Source of the DNA: Bog-532 sp963775825
GTDB lineage: Bacteria; Actinomycetota; Actinomycetes; Streptosporangiales; Streptosporangiaceae
Direction: 5' to 3'
Assembly: GCA_963775825.1 (NCBI GenBank)
Contig: CAVZKY010000044.1
Span: 1-64,000, forward strand
DNA length: 64,000 nucleotides
Below are positions 8,081 to 16,640 of the stretch, in pieces. The translations under genes and the position numbers were made by a program. How positions within the stretch are numbered: the stretch's first letter is position 1; each line of letters begins with the position of its first letter. The notes beneath the pieces are model-generated. The model made no database searches, was not told the DNA's origin, and saw only the letters and a list, made by a program, of their open reading frames with translations.

Positions 8081-9238
8081 ATGAGGACGTGGCTACGGCA
8101 GCACCGGGCCAGACTGAGCGCGGCCGTCATCACGGGTGCCCTGACCGCGACGGCTGGCCTGGCCACGGCGGGCGGCACCGCCGGCGCGGCGACCATCCTC
8201 GCGGCGGGCGGCACCGCCGGCGCGGCGACCATCCTCGCGGCGGCCGGCACCGCCGGCGCGGCGACCATCCTCGCGGCGGGCGGCCCGCCTGCCACCCAGG
8301 CGGTGCTGCACCCGGTGGCCAGCCCGGCCCAGGCCGCCGCGCGCGGGTTCTGGACGGCCGCACGGATGGCGAGTGCGACGCCGACCGGCCAAGGCCGCCC
8401 AGCCGCCCGGCCGGCCAGCCCGAAGCAGGCCAGCCCGAAGCAGGCCAGCCCGAAGCAGGCCAGCCCGAAGCAGGCCAGCCCAGCGCAGGCCAGCCCGGAA
8501 GGCGCCGCCAGCCCGGAAGGCGCCGCCAGCCCGGAAGGCGCCGCCAGCACACCCGCGCCGCCACCGGGGATCCCGAATCCCACGTCCTTCAACGGAGTGC
8601 CCACCATCGGCGCACTGTTCTTCACGACCGGGACGCAGGCGCACTTCTGCACGGCCAGCGTGGTCGACAGCGCCACGTCCAACCTGGTCCTCACCGCAGC
8701 GCACTGCGTGTACGGCAACGGCGGTTACGCCACCAACATCGCTTACGTGCCCAAGTGGCATCAGGGCGTGAGCCCGTACGGGATGTGGACGGTGCGGAGC
8801 ATCACGGTCGCGGCGGGCTGGCAGCAGTCTCAGAACCCGGATCTCGACTTCGCCTTCCTCGCGGTCTCGCCACCGCCCCGCTCCCGGCGGCCGATACAGT
8901 CCGTCACCGGTGGCCTCCGGCTCGGCGTCAGCACCGGGTACGCCCATCCGGTCACCGTCATCGGCTACAACGACACCGACAACCAGCCCATCGAGTGCGC
9001 CACCAACAGCTTCGAGTTCGAGCCCGCTCAGCTGGAGTTCTCCTGCAACAGCTACTGGGACGGGACCAGCGGCGGCCCGTGGATCCTGCTTCTCAACCCG
9101 GTGACCGGCAGCGGGACCGTGATCGGCGACATCGGCGGTTACGAGCAGGGTGGCGACTACCCATGGGCCTCCTACAGCCCGTACTACGCTTCGCCGATCC
9201 TGCGGCTGTTCCTCCAGGCCCAGCGCCAGCGGCTCTGA
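8081..9238 (+). CDS. Secreted trypsin-like serine protease with repeat-rich propeptide
   Basis: A 385-residue protein. Start 8081 is set by AGGAGG seven bases upstream. Residues 1-30 form a signal peptide (RRR-type basic start, then AAVITGALTATAGLATA). Residues 31-66 are three GGTAGAATILAA units, and residues 112-155 are SPKQA and SPEGAA units, together a Pro/Ala/Ser linker. The catalytic domain has His208 in LTAAHC, Asp256 in DLDFAF and Ser330 in GTSGGPW, with a disulphide pattern typical of S1 peptidases. It should be exported and act outside the cell or on the wall. The next gene is a paralogue. Confidence 0.85.
   Translation: MRTWLRQHRARLSAAVITGALTATAGLATAGGTAGAATILAAGGTAGAATILAAAGTAGAATILAAGGPPATQAVLHPVASPAQAAARGFWTAARMASATPTGQGRPAARPASPKQASPKQASPKQASPKQASPAQASPEGAASPEGAASPEGAASTPAPPPGIPNPTSFNGVPTIGALFFTTGTQAHFCTASVVDSATSNLVLTAAHCVYGNGGYATNIAYVPKWHQGVSPYGMWTVRSITVAAGWQQSQNPDLDFAFLAVSPPPRSRRPIQSVTGGLRLGVSTGYAHPVTVIGYNDTDNQPIECATNSFEFEPAQLEFSCNSYWDGTSGGPWILLLNPVTGSGTVIGDIGGYEQGGDYPWASYSPYYASPILRLFLQAQRQRL
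8171..8278 (+). repeat. 36-bp in-frame tandem repeat, three copies
   Basis: Units start at 8171, 8207 and 8243 and encode GGTAGAATILAA, with one Gly to Ala change in the third. They extend the signal-peptide-proximal region of the protease. Confidence 0.88.
8416..8544 (+). repeat. 15-bp and 18-bp in-frame repeats in the protease linker
   Basis: Four copies of AGCCCGAAGCAGGCC (SPKQA) and one variant (SPAQA) are followed by three copies of an 18-bp unit for SPEGAA. Both arrays keep frame. Confidence 0.88.
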
Positions 9239-9239
9239 G

Positions 9240-9298
9240 CGGGCCCGTTCGAGCCCCGATCGGGGCCGATCGGGGCCCGAACGGCCCCGATCGGGAGA
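9240..9298 (+). terminator. GC-rich inverted repeats between the protease genes
   Basis: Directly after the first protease stop, CGGGCCCGTTCG pairs imperfectly with CGAACGGCCCCG about 25 bases on. Inside are two CCCCGATCGGGG-type palindromes. It could end transcription or stabilise the message. There is no T-run. Confidence 0.4.
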
Positions 9299-9360
9299 CC
9301 GCAGGCCGGCCACTGATCGCCCACCGTGTACCGTCACAGACTGTGACTGCGGCGAGAAGG

Positions 9361-10335
9361 ATGGCCGGCCCGGGGGCCAGGGCTCGCATCAGGCTCGTCG
9401 CGGTGGCGGCGGCCCTGGTCATGACGGCCCTGGTCACGGCGGCCCTGGTCACGGCGGCCCTGGTCACGGGAGGCGCCTCCGGGCCGCCGGGGCGGCCGCA
9501 CGGGCCCTTCGGGGCGCTGGCGTTCTGGGACCGGGCGCGGCTGCTCGCGGCCCTGCCGCTGGGCAGCGGGCGCGTCCAGCGGGGCCAGTCGCACCCGGCC
9601 GGCTCAGCGGCCGCGCTGCGCGTCGGCGCGCTGTTCGAGCACAACGCGAGCGGCAACCACTTCTGCACCGCCAGCGTCGTCGTCAGCCCGGGCAAAGACC
9701 TGCTGATCACGGCCGCGCACTGCATCAACGGCGGCCAGGGCAGCAGCGGTTACTCCAGCAACATCGTCTTTATCCCCGGGTACCGGGACGGGCAGGAACC
9801 GTACGGGGTGTGGACCGTCGCCCGGCTGCTCGTCGCGCCGCAGTGGGCGAAGTTCTCCGACCCCGACTACGACGTCGGCTTCGTGGTCCTGCTCCCGCAC
9901 GACGGGCAGAACATCCAGGACGTGCTCGGGGCCAACAAGCTCGCGCTCGACCGGGGGTACCAGTACCTGGTGCACGTCACCGGCTACCCGGACAGCACCA
10001 ACGCTCCCATCACGTGCGTGAACACGACATCCCGGCAGAGCGCGACCCAGCTGCGCTTCGACTGCCCCGGCTACACCGGGGGCACCAGCGGCAGCCCGTG
10101 GGTGACGCACTTCAGCACCCGGTCGCGGACCGGCACCATCGTGGGCGTGATCGGCGGTTACCAGCAAGGCGGCGACACCCCTTCGGTCTCCTACAGCGTC
10201 CGGCTCAGGGCGGCGGTCCACGATCTGTACGAGCAGGCCGTCTCGGGCAAGACCGCCGCTGGCCAGCCCTTACGCGGGATCTGGCGCTGGACATTTGGCG
10301 AGCGCCAGCCCAGGCTTTTAACTGCGAGCTTTTGA
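9361..10335 (+). CDS. Secreted trypsin-like serine protease (paralogue)
   Basis: A protein of about 324 residues, or 330 if the GTG at 9343 is used. The start is ARARIRLVAVAAALVMTALV followed by ALVTAALVT repeats, a long hydrophobic signal or anchor. The catalytic triad is visible as LLITAAHC, DPDYDVGF and GGTSGSPW. The spacing and flanking motifs (FCTASVV, PYGVWTV, VIGGYQQGGD) match the preceding protease closely, so this is a tandem duplication that has lost the long SPKQA linker. Tentative role: extracellular proteolysis. Confidence 0.83.
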   Translation: MAGPGARARIRLVAVAAALVMTALVTAALVTAALVTGGASGPPGRPHGPFGALAFWDRARLLAALPLGSGRVQRGQSHPAGSAAALRVGALFEHNASGNHFCTASVVVSPGKDLLITAAHCINGGQGSSGYSSNIVFIPGYRDGQEPYGVWTVARLLVAPQWAKFSDPDYDVGFVVLLPHDGQNIQDVLGANKLALDRGYQYLVHVTGYPDSTNAPITCVNTTSRQSATQLRFDCPGYTGGTSGSPWVTHFSTRSRTGTIVGVIGGYQQGGDTPSVSYSVRLRAAVHDLYEQAVSGKTAAGQPLRGIWRWTFGERQPRLLTASF

Positions 10336-10375
10336 TCAGCGAGCGCAGGCCGACGCGATGAAGCGAGGAGAACGC

Positions 10376-11491
10376 ATGAAGACCAGGGCAGCCGTACTGC
10401 ACGACGCGCACAAGCCCTTCGAAATCATGGAACTCGACCTGGACGCCCCCAAAGATGGCGAGGTCCTGATCAGGAACGTCGCCGCCGGGCTGTGCCACTC
10501 CGACCTGCACCTGATCGACGGCAACCTGGTCCCGCGGTTCCCGATCGTCGGCGGCCACGAGGGGGCCGGCATCATCGAGGAGGTCGGCCCCGGCGTCACC
10601 AAGGTCAAGCCGGGTGACCACGTAGTGTGCAGCTTCATCCCAAACTGCGGTACCTGCCGCTACTGCTCGAGCGGGCGGCAGAACCTGTGCGACATGGGTG
10701 AGACCATCCTGGAGGGGGTCATGCCCGACGGCACGACCCGGTTCCACTCCGGCAGCACCGACATCGGCGGGATGTGCATCCTCGGCACGTTCTCCGAGCG
10801 GGCCACGATCTCGCAGCATTCGCTGGTCAAGGTGGATGACTGGCTGCCGCTGGAGACCGCGGTCCTGGTGGGCTGCGGCGTGCCGACCGGCTGGGCCACC
10901 GCCAACTACGCGGGCGGGGTGCGGGCCGGCGACACCACGGTGATCTACGGCATCGGCGGCATCGGGATCAACGCGGTGCAGGGCGCCGCGGCGGCCGGGG
11001 CCAAGTACGTTGTGGTCGTGGACCCGCTGGCGTTCAAGCGGGAAACCGCGCTGAAGCTCGGGGCGACCCATGCGTTCGCCAGCGCGGATGAAGCCGCGGC
11101 CAAGGTGAACGAGCTGACCTGGGGCCAGATGGCCGATCAGGCGCTGGTCACGGTGGGCACGGTGGAAGAGGAAGTTGTCACCAGCGCGTTCAACGTGATC
11201 GGCAAGGGCGGCACCGTGGTTATCACCGGGCTGGCCAACCCGGAGAAGCTGACCGTGCACGTCTCGGGCGGCGTGATGACGCTGTTCGAGAAGACGATCA
11301 AGGGAACGCTGTTCGGCTCGGCGAACCCGCAGTACAACATCGTCAAGCTGCTGCGGCTGTACGACGCGGGCCAGCTCAAGCTGGACGAGCTCGTCACCAC
11401 CCGGTACACCCTGGATCAGGTCAACGAGGGGTACCAGGACCTGCGGGACGGCAAGAACATCCGCGGCGTCATCGTCTACGACACGAACTGA
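10376..11491 (+). CDS. Zinc/NDMA-dependent-type alcohol dehydrogenase
   Basis: A 371-residue medium-chain dehydrogenase. Catalytic-zinc ligands are in GLCHSDLH (Cys) and GGHEGAGIIEEVG (His-Glu). The structural-zinc loop is CGTCRYCSSGRQNLC, and the cofactor loop is YGIGGIGINAVQ. The insert GETILEGVMPDGTTRF and the end GYQDLRDGKNIRGVI match the actinomycete NDMA-dependent methanol/alcohol dehydrogenase family. In this family NAD stays tightly bound and mycofactocin is the likely electron carrier; no mycofactocin genes lie nearby. The start at 10376 follows GAGGAGAACGC. The ATG at 10358 is less likely. Confidence 0.88.
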   Translation: MKTRAAVLHDAHKPFEIMELDLDAPKDGEVLIRNVAAGLCHSDLHLIDGNLVPRFPIVGGHEGAGIIEEVGPGVTKVKPGDHVVCSFIPNCGTCRYCSSGRQNLCDMGETILEGVMPDGTTRFHSGSTDIGGMCILGTFSERATISQHSLVKVDDWLPLETAVLVGCGVPTGWATANYAGGVRAGDTTVIYGIGGIGINAVQGAAAAGAKYVVVVDPLAFKRETALKLGATHAFASADEAAAKVNELTWGQMADQALVTVGTVEEEVVTSAFNVIGKGGTVVITGLANPEKLTVHVSGGVMTLFEKTIKGTLFGSANPQYNIVKLLRLYDAGQLKLDELVTTRYTLDQVNEGYQDLRDGKNIRGVIVYDTN

Positions 11492-11499
11492 TGTGCTGG

Positions 11500-12369
11500 T
11501 CAGCTGGTCACGGCCGTCGCCAGGTCGGCGGCCGTGGCCAGCGCGGCCAGGTGGTCATCGACGGTGAGCAGGCCGGCGCCCATGGTGTTGACGGACACGT
11601 GCGTCGCGCCGGCAGCCTGCCACTGCCGGAGCCGCTCGGCCAGTTCGCCGGGGTCGCCGCGCCAGCTCACCCGGCCCTCCAGGCCGATGCGGGCCGGGTC
11701 CCGGCCCGCAGCCCGCGCCGCCTCGTCGACCTGGCGCCGGGCGTCGTCGAGGCGGGGCCCGGGTGGCAGCTGCGGGAACCAGCCGTCGGCCAGGCGGCCC
11801 GCCCGCAGGTAGGCGCGGGCAGACTGGGCGCCGACCCACACCGGGATCGGGCGCTGCACCGGCAGCGGCGCCAGTCCCGCCCCGGGGATCTGGTCGAAGG
11901 TGCCGTGAAACGTCACGGACGGCTCGGTCCACAGCCGCCGCAGCAGGCCGATCTGCTCGTCCATGCGGCGGCCGCGGGTGTGGAAGTCCTGGCCGAGCGC
12001 CTCGTATTCGACCTCGTTCCAGCCGATGCCGACGCCCAGCCGGAAGTTACCGTTCGTGAGCAGGTCCACCTCGGCGGCCTGCTTGCCGGCCAGCGCGGTC
12101 TGCCGCTGCGGCAGGATGATGATGCCGGTGACCAGCTCCAGGGACGTCAGCGCGGCCAGGTAGCCGAACAGGACGAACGGCTCGTGGAACGTGGTGTGCA
12201 CGTCGTACGGGCCATCCCAGCCCGGGTGGGCCGCCGGGTCGGCGCCCACCACGTGGTCGTACACCAGCACGTGGCTGAACCCGAGCTCCTGCACGCCGAG
12301 GGCGTAGGCGCGGACGGCGCCGGCGTCGCCTCCCAGCTCGGTCTGCGGGAACACGACCCCGATCCGCAT
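11500..12369 (-). CDS. LLM-class F420-dependent oxidoreductase (luciferase-like)
   Basis: A 289-residue TIM-barrel protein. Recognisable parts are MRIGVVFPQTELG, YDHVVGADP, LVTGIIILPQRQTALAGKQA, RLGVGIGWNEVEYEALG and PVWVGAQSA. These are the usual motifs of F420-using luciferase-like monooxygenases or reductases (TIGR03619-like). The GIGWN motif lies where F420 binds. Cytosolic; substrate unknown. It converges on the alcohol dehydrogenase with eight bases between the stops. Confidence 0.85.
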   Translation of the reverse strand: MRIGVVFPQTELGGDAGAVRAYALGVQELGFSHVLVYDHVVGADPAAHPGWDGPYDVHTTFHEPFVLFGYLAALTSLELVTGIIILPQRQTALAGKQAAEVDLLTNGNFRLGVGIGWNEVEYEALGQDFHTRGRRMDEQIGLLRRLWTEPSVTFHGTFDQIPGAGLAPLPVQRPIPVWVGAQSARAYLRAGRLADGWFPQLPPGPRLDDARRQVDEAARAAGRDPARIGLEGRVSWRGDPGELAERLRQWQAAGATHVSVNTMGAGLLTVDDHLAALATAADLATAVTS

Positions 12370-12419
12370 GGCACCCTCCGGACGTCAGCGCGGGACGAGG
12401 AGCGCCCCACGGCGCCAAA

Positions 12420-13697
12420 TTACCGCAGCCGGTTCAGGTCGATCGCGTCCGCCATGGCGGAGTAGCCGGCGTCGTTTGGGTGCAGCCCGTCACCGCTGTC
12501 GTAGGCGGGGTTGAGGTAGTTCGGGTCGATCGGGTCGCCCAGCACGCGGGCGAAGTCGAAGACGCCGTCGAACGCGCCGCTGGTGCGGATCCACCGGTTG
12601 ACCGCCTGCCACTTGGCCTGTCCCCCGACCGACCAGAACCACGAGCTCTCGAACGGGGTCAGCGTGCAGCCGAAGATCTTGATGCCGTGCGCGTGCGCCT
12701 CGGCGATCATCGTCTTGTACCCGCCGATGATCTGGGCCGCGCTGACGTCGGAGCCCGGCGCCTCGCAGCCGACGTCGGGGTCCCCGCTGTAGCCGATGTC
12801 GTTGATGCCCTCGAGCACCAGCACGCCGCGCACGCCGGGCTGGTCGAGGACGTCGCGGCTGAAGCGCTGCACGGCACTCTGCCCGAAGCAGGCGGAGTTG
12901 TTCAGGACCCGGTTGCCGCCGATGCCCTCGTCGATGACGGCGGGGGCCTCATCGCCGTACGCCGCGTCCAGCCGGCGGGCCAGGAAGTTCGGCCAGCGGT
13001 CGTTGAGCCCGCCGGTCGAGCCGACCCCGTCGGTGATCGAATCACCCAACGCCACCACTACACCGGCCCGCTTGTCGGCGCCCAGCACGTCCACGCCGTC
13101 CAGGAAGTACCAGGAGGTGGTCCGGGTCGGGTAGCCGGAGTCGGTGATGTCCATGACGCGGTTGCCAGGTGCAATGTAGTTGTCCTGCTGGCCGAACGTG
13201 TGGTACGTGACAGGCCCGGTGCGGCCCGGCACGTAGACGGACACCGCGATGTCCTCCAGCGGCGCGACGGGCATCGGCACGGGGTCGCTCACGACCTCCT
13301 GGCCCGGGGCCACCATGACGGAGGAGCTGCCGTTGAACGTCACCGGATCGGCCGGACCGGTGAGGTTGCCCTGGCTGGCGACCTCACCCACGCTGGCCCG
13401 GCCGATATCCAGCGGCTTGGTGCCGAACAGGTTGCTGAGCCGGATCCGGATCTCACTGCCGCCGTCGCTGGTGAACACGATGTTGCGGACGGTTTCGTCA
13501 TTGAAGCCGGTGTAGGCCTTGTTGATGACCTCGCGGGTGGGTTTGACCGGCGCCGCCGCCCAGCTCTCCATCCATCCCGAGCTGGTCGCGGACTCAGCCG
13601 ACTGCTTCGGCGTCAGGGCCACCGCGGCCCCGGCGGCCAGCGCCGCGGCGGCGACGAAGAATCCCGCGCGCCGCAGGGCACCGCGAAGCGCAAACAT
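12420..13697 (-). CDS. Secreted SGNH/GDSL hydrolase
   Basis: A 425-residue protein with an N-terminal signal peptide (RRAGFFVAAAALAAGAAVAL). The catalytic blocks are VVALGDSITDGVGS (Ser, block I), IDEGIGGNRVL (Gly, block II), LEGINDIGYSG (Asn, block III) and DGLHPNDAGY (Asp and His, block V), so the full SGNH set is present. The N-terminal third is beta-rich, as in extracellular actinomycete GDSL lipases/esterases. It probably removes acyl or acetyl groups from a polymer or lipid outside the cell. The actual substrate is not evident. Confidence 0.87.
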   Translation of the reverse strand: MFALRGALRRAGFFVAAAALAAGAAVALTPKQSAESATSSGWMESWAAAPVKPTREVINKAYTGFNDETVRNIVFTSDGGSEIRIRLSNLFGTKPLDIGRASVGEVASQGNLTGPADPVTFNGSSSVMVAPGQEVVSDPVPMPVAPLEDIAVSVYVPGRTGPVTYHTFGQQDNYIAPGNRVMDITDSGYPTRTTSWYFLDGVDVLGADKRAGVVVALGDSITDGVGSTGGLNDRWPNFLARRLDAAYGDEAPAVIDEGIGGNRVLNNSACFGQSAVQRFSRDVLDQPGVRGVLVLEGINDIGYSGDPDVGCEAPGSDVSAAQIIGGYKTMIAEAHAHGIKIFGCTLTPFESSWFWSVGGQAKWQAVNRWIRTSGAFDGVFDFARVLGDPIDPNYLNPAYDSGDGLHPNDAGYSAMADAIDLNRLR

Positions 13698-13824
13698 TCA
13701 GTTCGATCCTCCTGGCCGGACGGCTGGCCCGGGGCAACCTGGCGGGTATGGGCGCAGCTGAGGAACGCGGCGACCATGCCCGCGGTTCCCGGAGAGAGTA
13801 CCTGAGCGGGGGGTGAGCAGAACG

Positions 13825-13955
13825 GCCCCGGCAGCCAGCTCGGGGGAACCGCGGTGGTGGATCGCCGCCCGGTCGCCCTGGGCGGCGAAGGCGAGTGCGG
13901 TGGCGCGGCCGATGCCCCGCGAGGCGCCGCTGACCAGGATGGCTCGTCCGTTCAC
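13825..13955 (-). pseudogene. Truncated short-chain dehydrogenase start
   Basis: From a GTG at 13955 the minus strand reads VNGRAILVSGASRGIGRATA and LAFAAQGDRAAIHH, the Rossmann beta-alpha-beta start of an SDR with the TGxxxGIG-type cofactor loop (SGASRGIG). After about 45 residues it drifts into Arg/Pro-rich sequence and ends at 13698. The catalytic YxxxK region is absent, so this is a deletion remnant in the 393-base gap between the GDSL and acyl-CoA dehydrogenase genes. Confidence 0.7.
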
Positions 13956-14090
13956 CGGCACCACCTTAGAGGCTGCAAGACCGCGCCGGGCGGCGGATGC
14001 CCCGGTGACCCGTGTGTCGCTGGGTTTTGCTGGGTTGTCGCTGGGTCGAGGACGCACTGGGAGGGGTCCGGCGGACCCGGAGCGAAGCGG

Positions 14091-15752
14091 TCAGGACGCG
14101 GCGGCCGCCGGAGTGATCCGCTTGATGATGGTGCCCGTGTCGGCGCTGGGCGGCAGCGTGCCGAACGCGCCGCCCCAGTCCCCGCCGAGCCGGGACGCGG
14201 CGAACGCGTCGGCCACGGCCGGATCGCCGTACCGGGCCAGCAGTGACCCCTGCAGCACCAGCGCGATGAGCTCGGCGCGACGGCGGGCCCGGACCTCGGC
14301 CTGGCCCGGGTCGGCCAGCTCGGCTTTCAGCCGGGCGATGGCCGCGTCCAGCCGCGGGTCCGCACCCGCCGCCTCGCCGACCTCGGCGAAGAAGGCTTCG
14401 GCCGATTCGGGCTGGCGCTCCAGAGCGCGCAGCGTGTCCAGCGCGGCGACGTTGCCGGAACCCTCCCAGATGGACTGCAGGGGCGCCTCGCGGTACAGCC
14501 GGGGCAGCCCGGACTCCTCGACGTAGCCGTTACCGCCGAGGCATTCCAGCGCCTCCGCGGCGTGCGCCGGGGCCCGCTTGCAGACCCAGTACTTGGTGGC
14601 GGCCAGGGCCAGCCGCCGGAACGCGGCTTCCTGCGCGTCACCGGCCGCGACCCGGTCGGTCGCCCCGGCCAGCCGGAAGGTGACCATGGCGGCCGCCTCG
14701 GACTCTACGGCCAGGTCGGCGAGCACGCTGGCCATCAGCGGCTGGTCGGCCAGGCGGGCCCCGAACGCGCTGCGGTGCGCCGCGTGGTGGGCGGCCTGCA
14801 CGGCTCCCGCGCGCATCCCGGTGGCCGCGGCGAGCACGCAGTCCAGCCGGGTCATGTTGACCATCTCGATGATCGTCCGGACGCCCCGGCCCTCCTCCCC
14901 GACCAGCCAGGCGGCCGCCCCGTCGTACTCGACCTCGGCGGACGCGTTGGACCGGTTGCCGAGCTTGTCCTTGAGCCGCTGCAGGTGCATGCCGTTGCGG
15001 GTGCCGTCCGGCAGCACCCGCGGCAGCAGGAAGCAGGACAGACCGCCGGGGGCCTGCGCAAGGACCAGGAACACGTCGCTCATCGGCGCCGAGGTGAACC
15101 ACTTGTGCCCGGTCAGCCGGTAGCTGCCCGGCCCGTCCCCCGGCACGGGGACCGCGCGCGTGGTGTTGGCGCGGACGTCGGAGCCGCCCTGCTTCTCGGT
15201 CATCGACATGCCGGCGATCAGGCCCCGCTTGCCTTCCGGCGGGCCCAGGACCGGGTCGTAGGCGGTGGACGCCAGCAGCGGCTCGAACCGCTGGGCCAGT
15301 TCGGGGGCGTGCCGCAGGGCCGGGACGATCGCGTACGTCATCGAGACCGGGCAGGTGTGACCCGCGTCCGTGCGGCCCCACAGGTAGAGCTTCGCGGCCC
15401 GCGCGACGTGAGCACCCGGGCGGCCCGTCCGCCACGGCGCGGCGTGCAGGCCGCTGCCGATGGCCACGTACATCAGCTCGTGCCAGGCCGGGTGGAACTC
15501 GACCTCATCGATGCGCTGCCCGTACCGGTCGTGCGTGTGCAGTACCGGCGGGTGCTCGTTGGCCAGCCGGCCCCAGTCCTGCGCCTGCTGGGTACCGGCG
15601 CGGCGGCCGATCGAGCGGACGTCCGGCTCGGCCCAGCCGGCGCCCTCCCGGCGGAGCGCGTCGAGCATGGCCGGGTCGTCGGCCACGTCGTAGCCGATCA
15701 GCGGCGGGACCTGGTTGAAGACCTCGTGGGTCGGCGGCATCGTCGCCTCCAT
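14091..15752 (-). CDS. AidB-like acyl-CoA dehydrogenase
   Basis: A 553-residue flavoprotein. MTEKQGGSDVRANTT is the FAD-adjacent motif typical of AidB and of isovaleryl-CoA-type dehydrogenases. YRLTGHKWFTSAPMSDV, NMTRLDCVLAAATGMRAG and ALECLGGNGYVEESGLPRLY follow in the usual order. The N-terminal HEVFNQVPPLIGYD and the total length fit AidB better than short fatty-acid dehydrogenases. AidB in E. coli is linked to alkylation-damage response; the role here is inferred only from family. The nitrilase-speB group lies directly upstream on the same strand, 27 bases away. Confidence 0.87.
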   Translation of the reverse strand: MEATMPPTHEVFNQVPPLIGYDVADDPAMLDALRREGAGWAEPDVRSIGRRAGTQQAQDWGRLANEHPPVLHTHDRYGQRIDEVEFHPAWHELMYVAIGSGLHAAPWRTGRPGAHVARAAKLYLWGRTDAGHTCPVSMTYAIVPALRHAPELAQRFEPLLASTAYDPVLGPPEGKRGLIAGMSMTEKQGGSDVRANTTRAVPVPGDGPGSYRLTGHKWFTSAPMSDVFLVLAQAPGGLSCFLLPRVLPDGTRNGMHLQRLKDKLGNRSNASAEVEYDGAAAWLVGEEGRGVRTIIEMVNMTRLDCVLAAATGMRAGAVQAAHHAAHRSAFGARLADQPLMASVLADLAVESEAAAMVTFRLAGATDRVAAGDAQEAAFRRLALAATKYWVCKRAPAHAAEALECLGGNGYVEESGLPRLYREAPLQSIWEGSGNVAALDTLRALERQPESAEAFFAEVGEAAGADPRLDAAIARLKAELADPGQAEVRARRRAELIALVLQGSLLARYGDPAVADAFAASRLGGDWGGAFGTLPPSADTGTIIKRITPAAAAS

Positions 15753-15779
15753 CGTGGTTGGCCTGGAGGGTCGCGGGCG

Positions 15780-16640
15780 TCAGTGGCGGGCTGGCTCCCA
15801 GCCTCCATCATTCCCCGACGTTACCGGTGAGTAAAGTTCCGGGCGGCGGTCGGCCAGCAGGTCGTTGCGCTCGTTGAGGCGCTTGTCCCGCGCGCGGGGC
15901 AGATCGCAGTCGGCGACCAGAACGGCGGGGGTGTCGGCCAGAACCGGGCCGGCCAGCGGGTAGCCGTCCGGGCCGATGATGACCGAGCCGCTGATCCAGT
16001 CCACGCCCCGCTCGGTGCCGCACCGGTCCGCGACCACGACGAACACGCCGTTCACCGACGCGTCGGCCTGGGCCTTCACCACCTCGGCAGGCCGCTCCCC
16101 CGGCGGGCACGGCGCGGCGGGCCAGTTGACCGGGGCGGCGATGAGGTCGGCGCCCGCCAGGGCCGGCAGCCGGGCCCACTCGGGGAACTCCAGGTCGTAG
16201 CAGATGACCAGGGCCACCCGGCCGAACGGGAGGCCAACCACCGGCGGGGCGGCCGTGCCCGGGGTGAAGACCAGGCCCTCCCGGTCCCACAGGTGCGCCT
16301 TGCGGTAGATCGCCCGGGTCCCGGTGGCGTCGACCAGCGCCGCACTGTTCCAGAGCCGCCCGTCGCCGCCCAGCTCGCAGAACCCGCCGACGATCACGAT
16401 GCCGTGAGTGGCGGCCAGTTCCCGCCACTGACGCAGCGTCGGGCTGTCGTCCGCGGCGGTGGCGAGCCCGCGCGCCTCCTGCGCACTGGCGAACACGTAG
16501 CCGGAGTCGCACAGCTCGGGCAGCACGACCAGCTCCGCGCCGGCCGCCGCGGCGTCGGTCACGGCGGCGGCAGCGGTCCGCCGGTTGCCGTCGGCGTCGC
16601 CGATGACCGGCGCGAGCTGGGCCGCGGCGATCACGGTCAT
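15780..16640 (-). CDS. Carbon-nitrogen hydrolase (nitrilase superfamily)
   Basis: A 286-residue protein with the complete Glu-Lys-Cys triad: Glu42 in LPELCDSGY, Lys114 in YRKAHLWD and Cys147 in VICYDLEFPE. It overlaps the agmatinase gene by four bases (ATGA), so the two are translationally coupled. Because agmatinase gives putrescine and urea, this enzyme could act on a related carbamoyl or amide compound in polyamine breakdown. An N-carbamoylputrescine-amidase role is possible but not shown by motifs I can check. Confidence 0.83.
   Translation of the reverse strand: MTVIAAAQLAPVIGDADGNRRTAAAAVTDAAAAGAELVVLPELCDSGYVFASAQEARGLATAADDSPTLRQWRELAATHGIVIVGGFCELGGDGRLWNSAALVDATGTRAIYRKAHLWDREGLVFTPGTAAPPVVGLPFGRVALVICYDLEFPEWARLPALAGADLIAAPVNWPAAPCPPGERPAEVVKAQADASVNGVFVVVADRCGTERGVDWISGSVIIGPDGYPLAGPVLADTPAVLVADCDLPRARDKRLNERNDLLADRRPELYSPVTSGNDGGWEPARH

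Noticed and set aside
8089..10335. A 748-codon plus-strand frame spanning both proteases
   Set aside because: Its first 400 codons are out of frame with the first protease and low-complexity. Only the last 324 codons encode the second protease.
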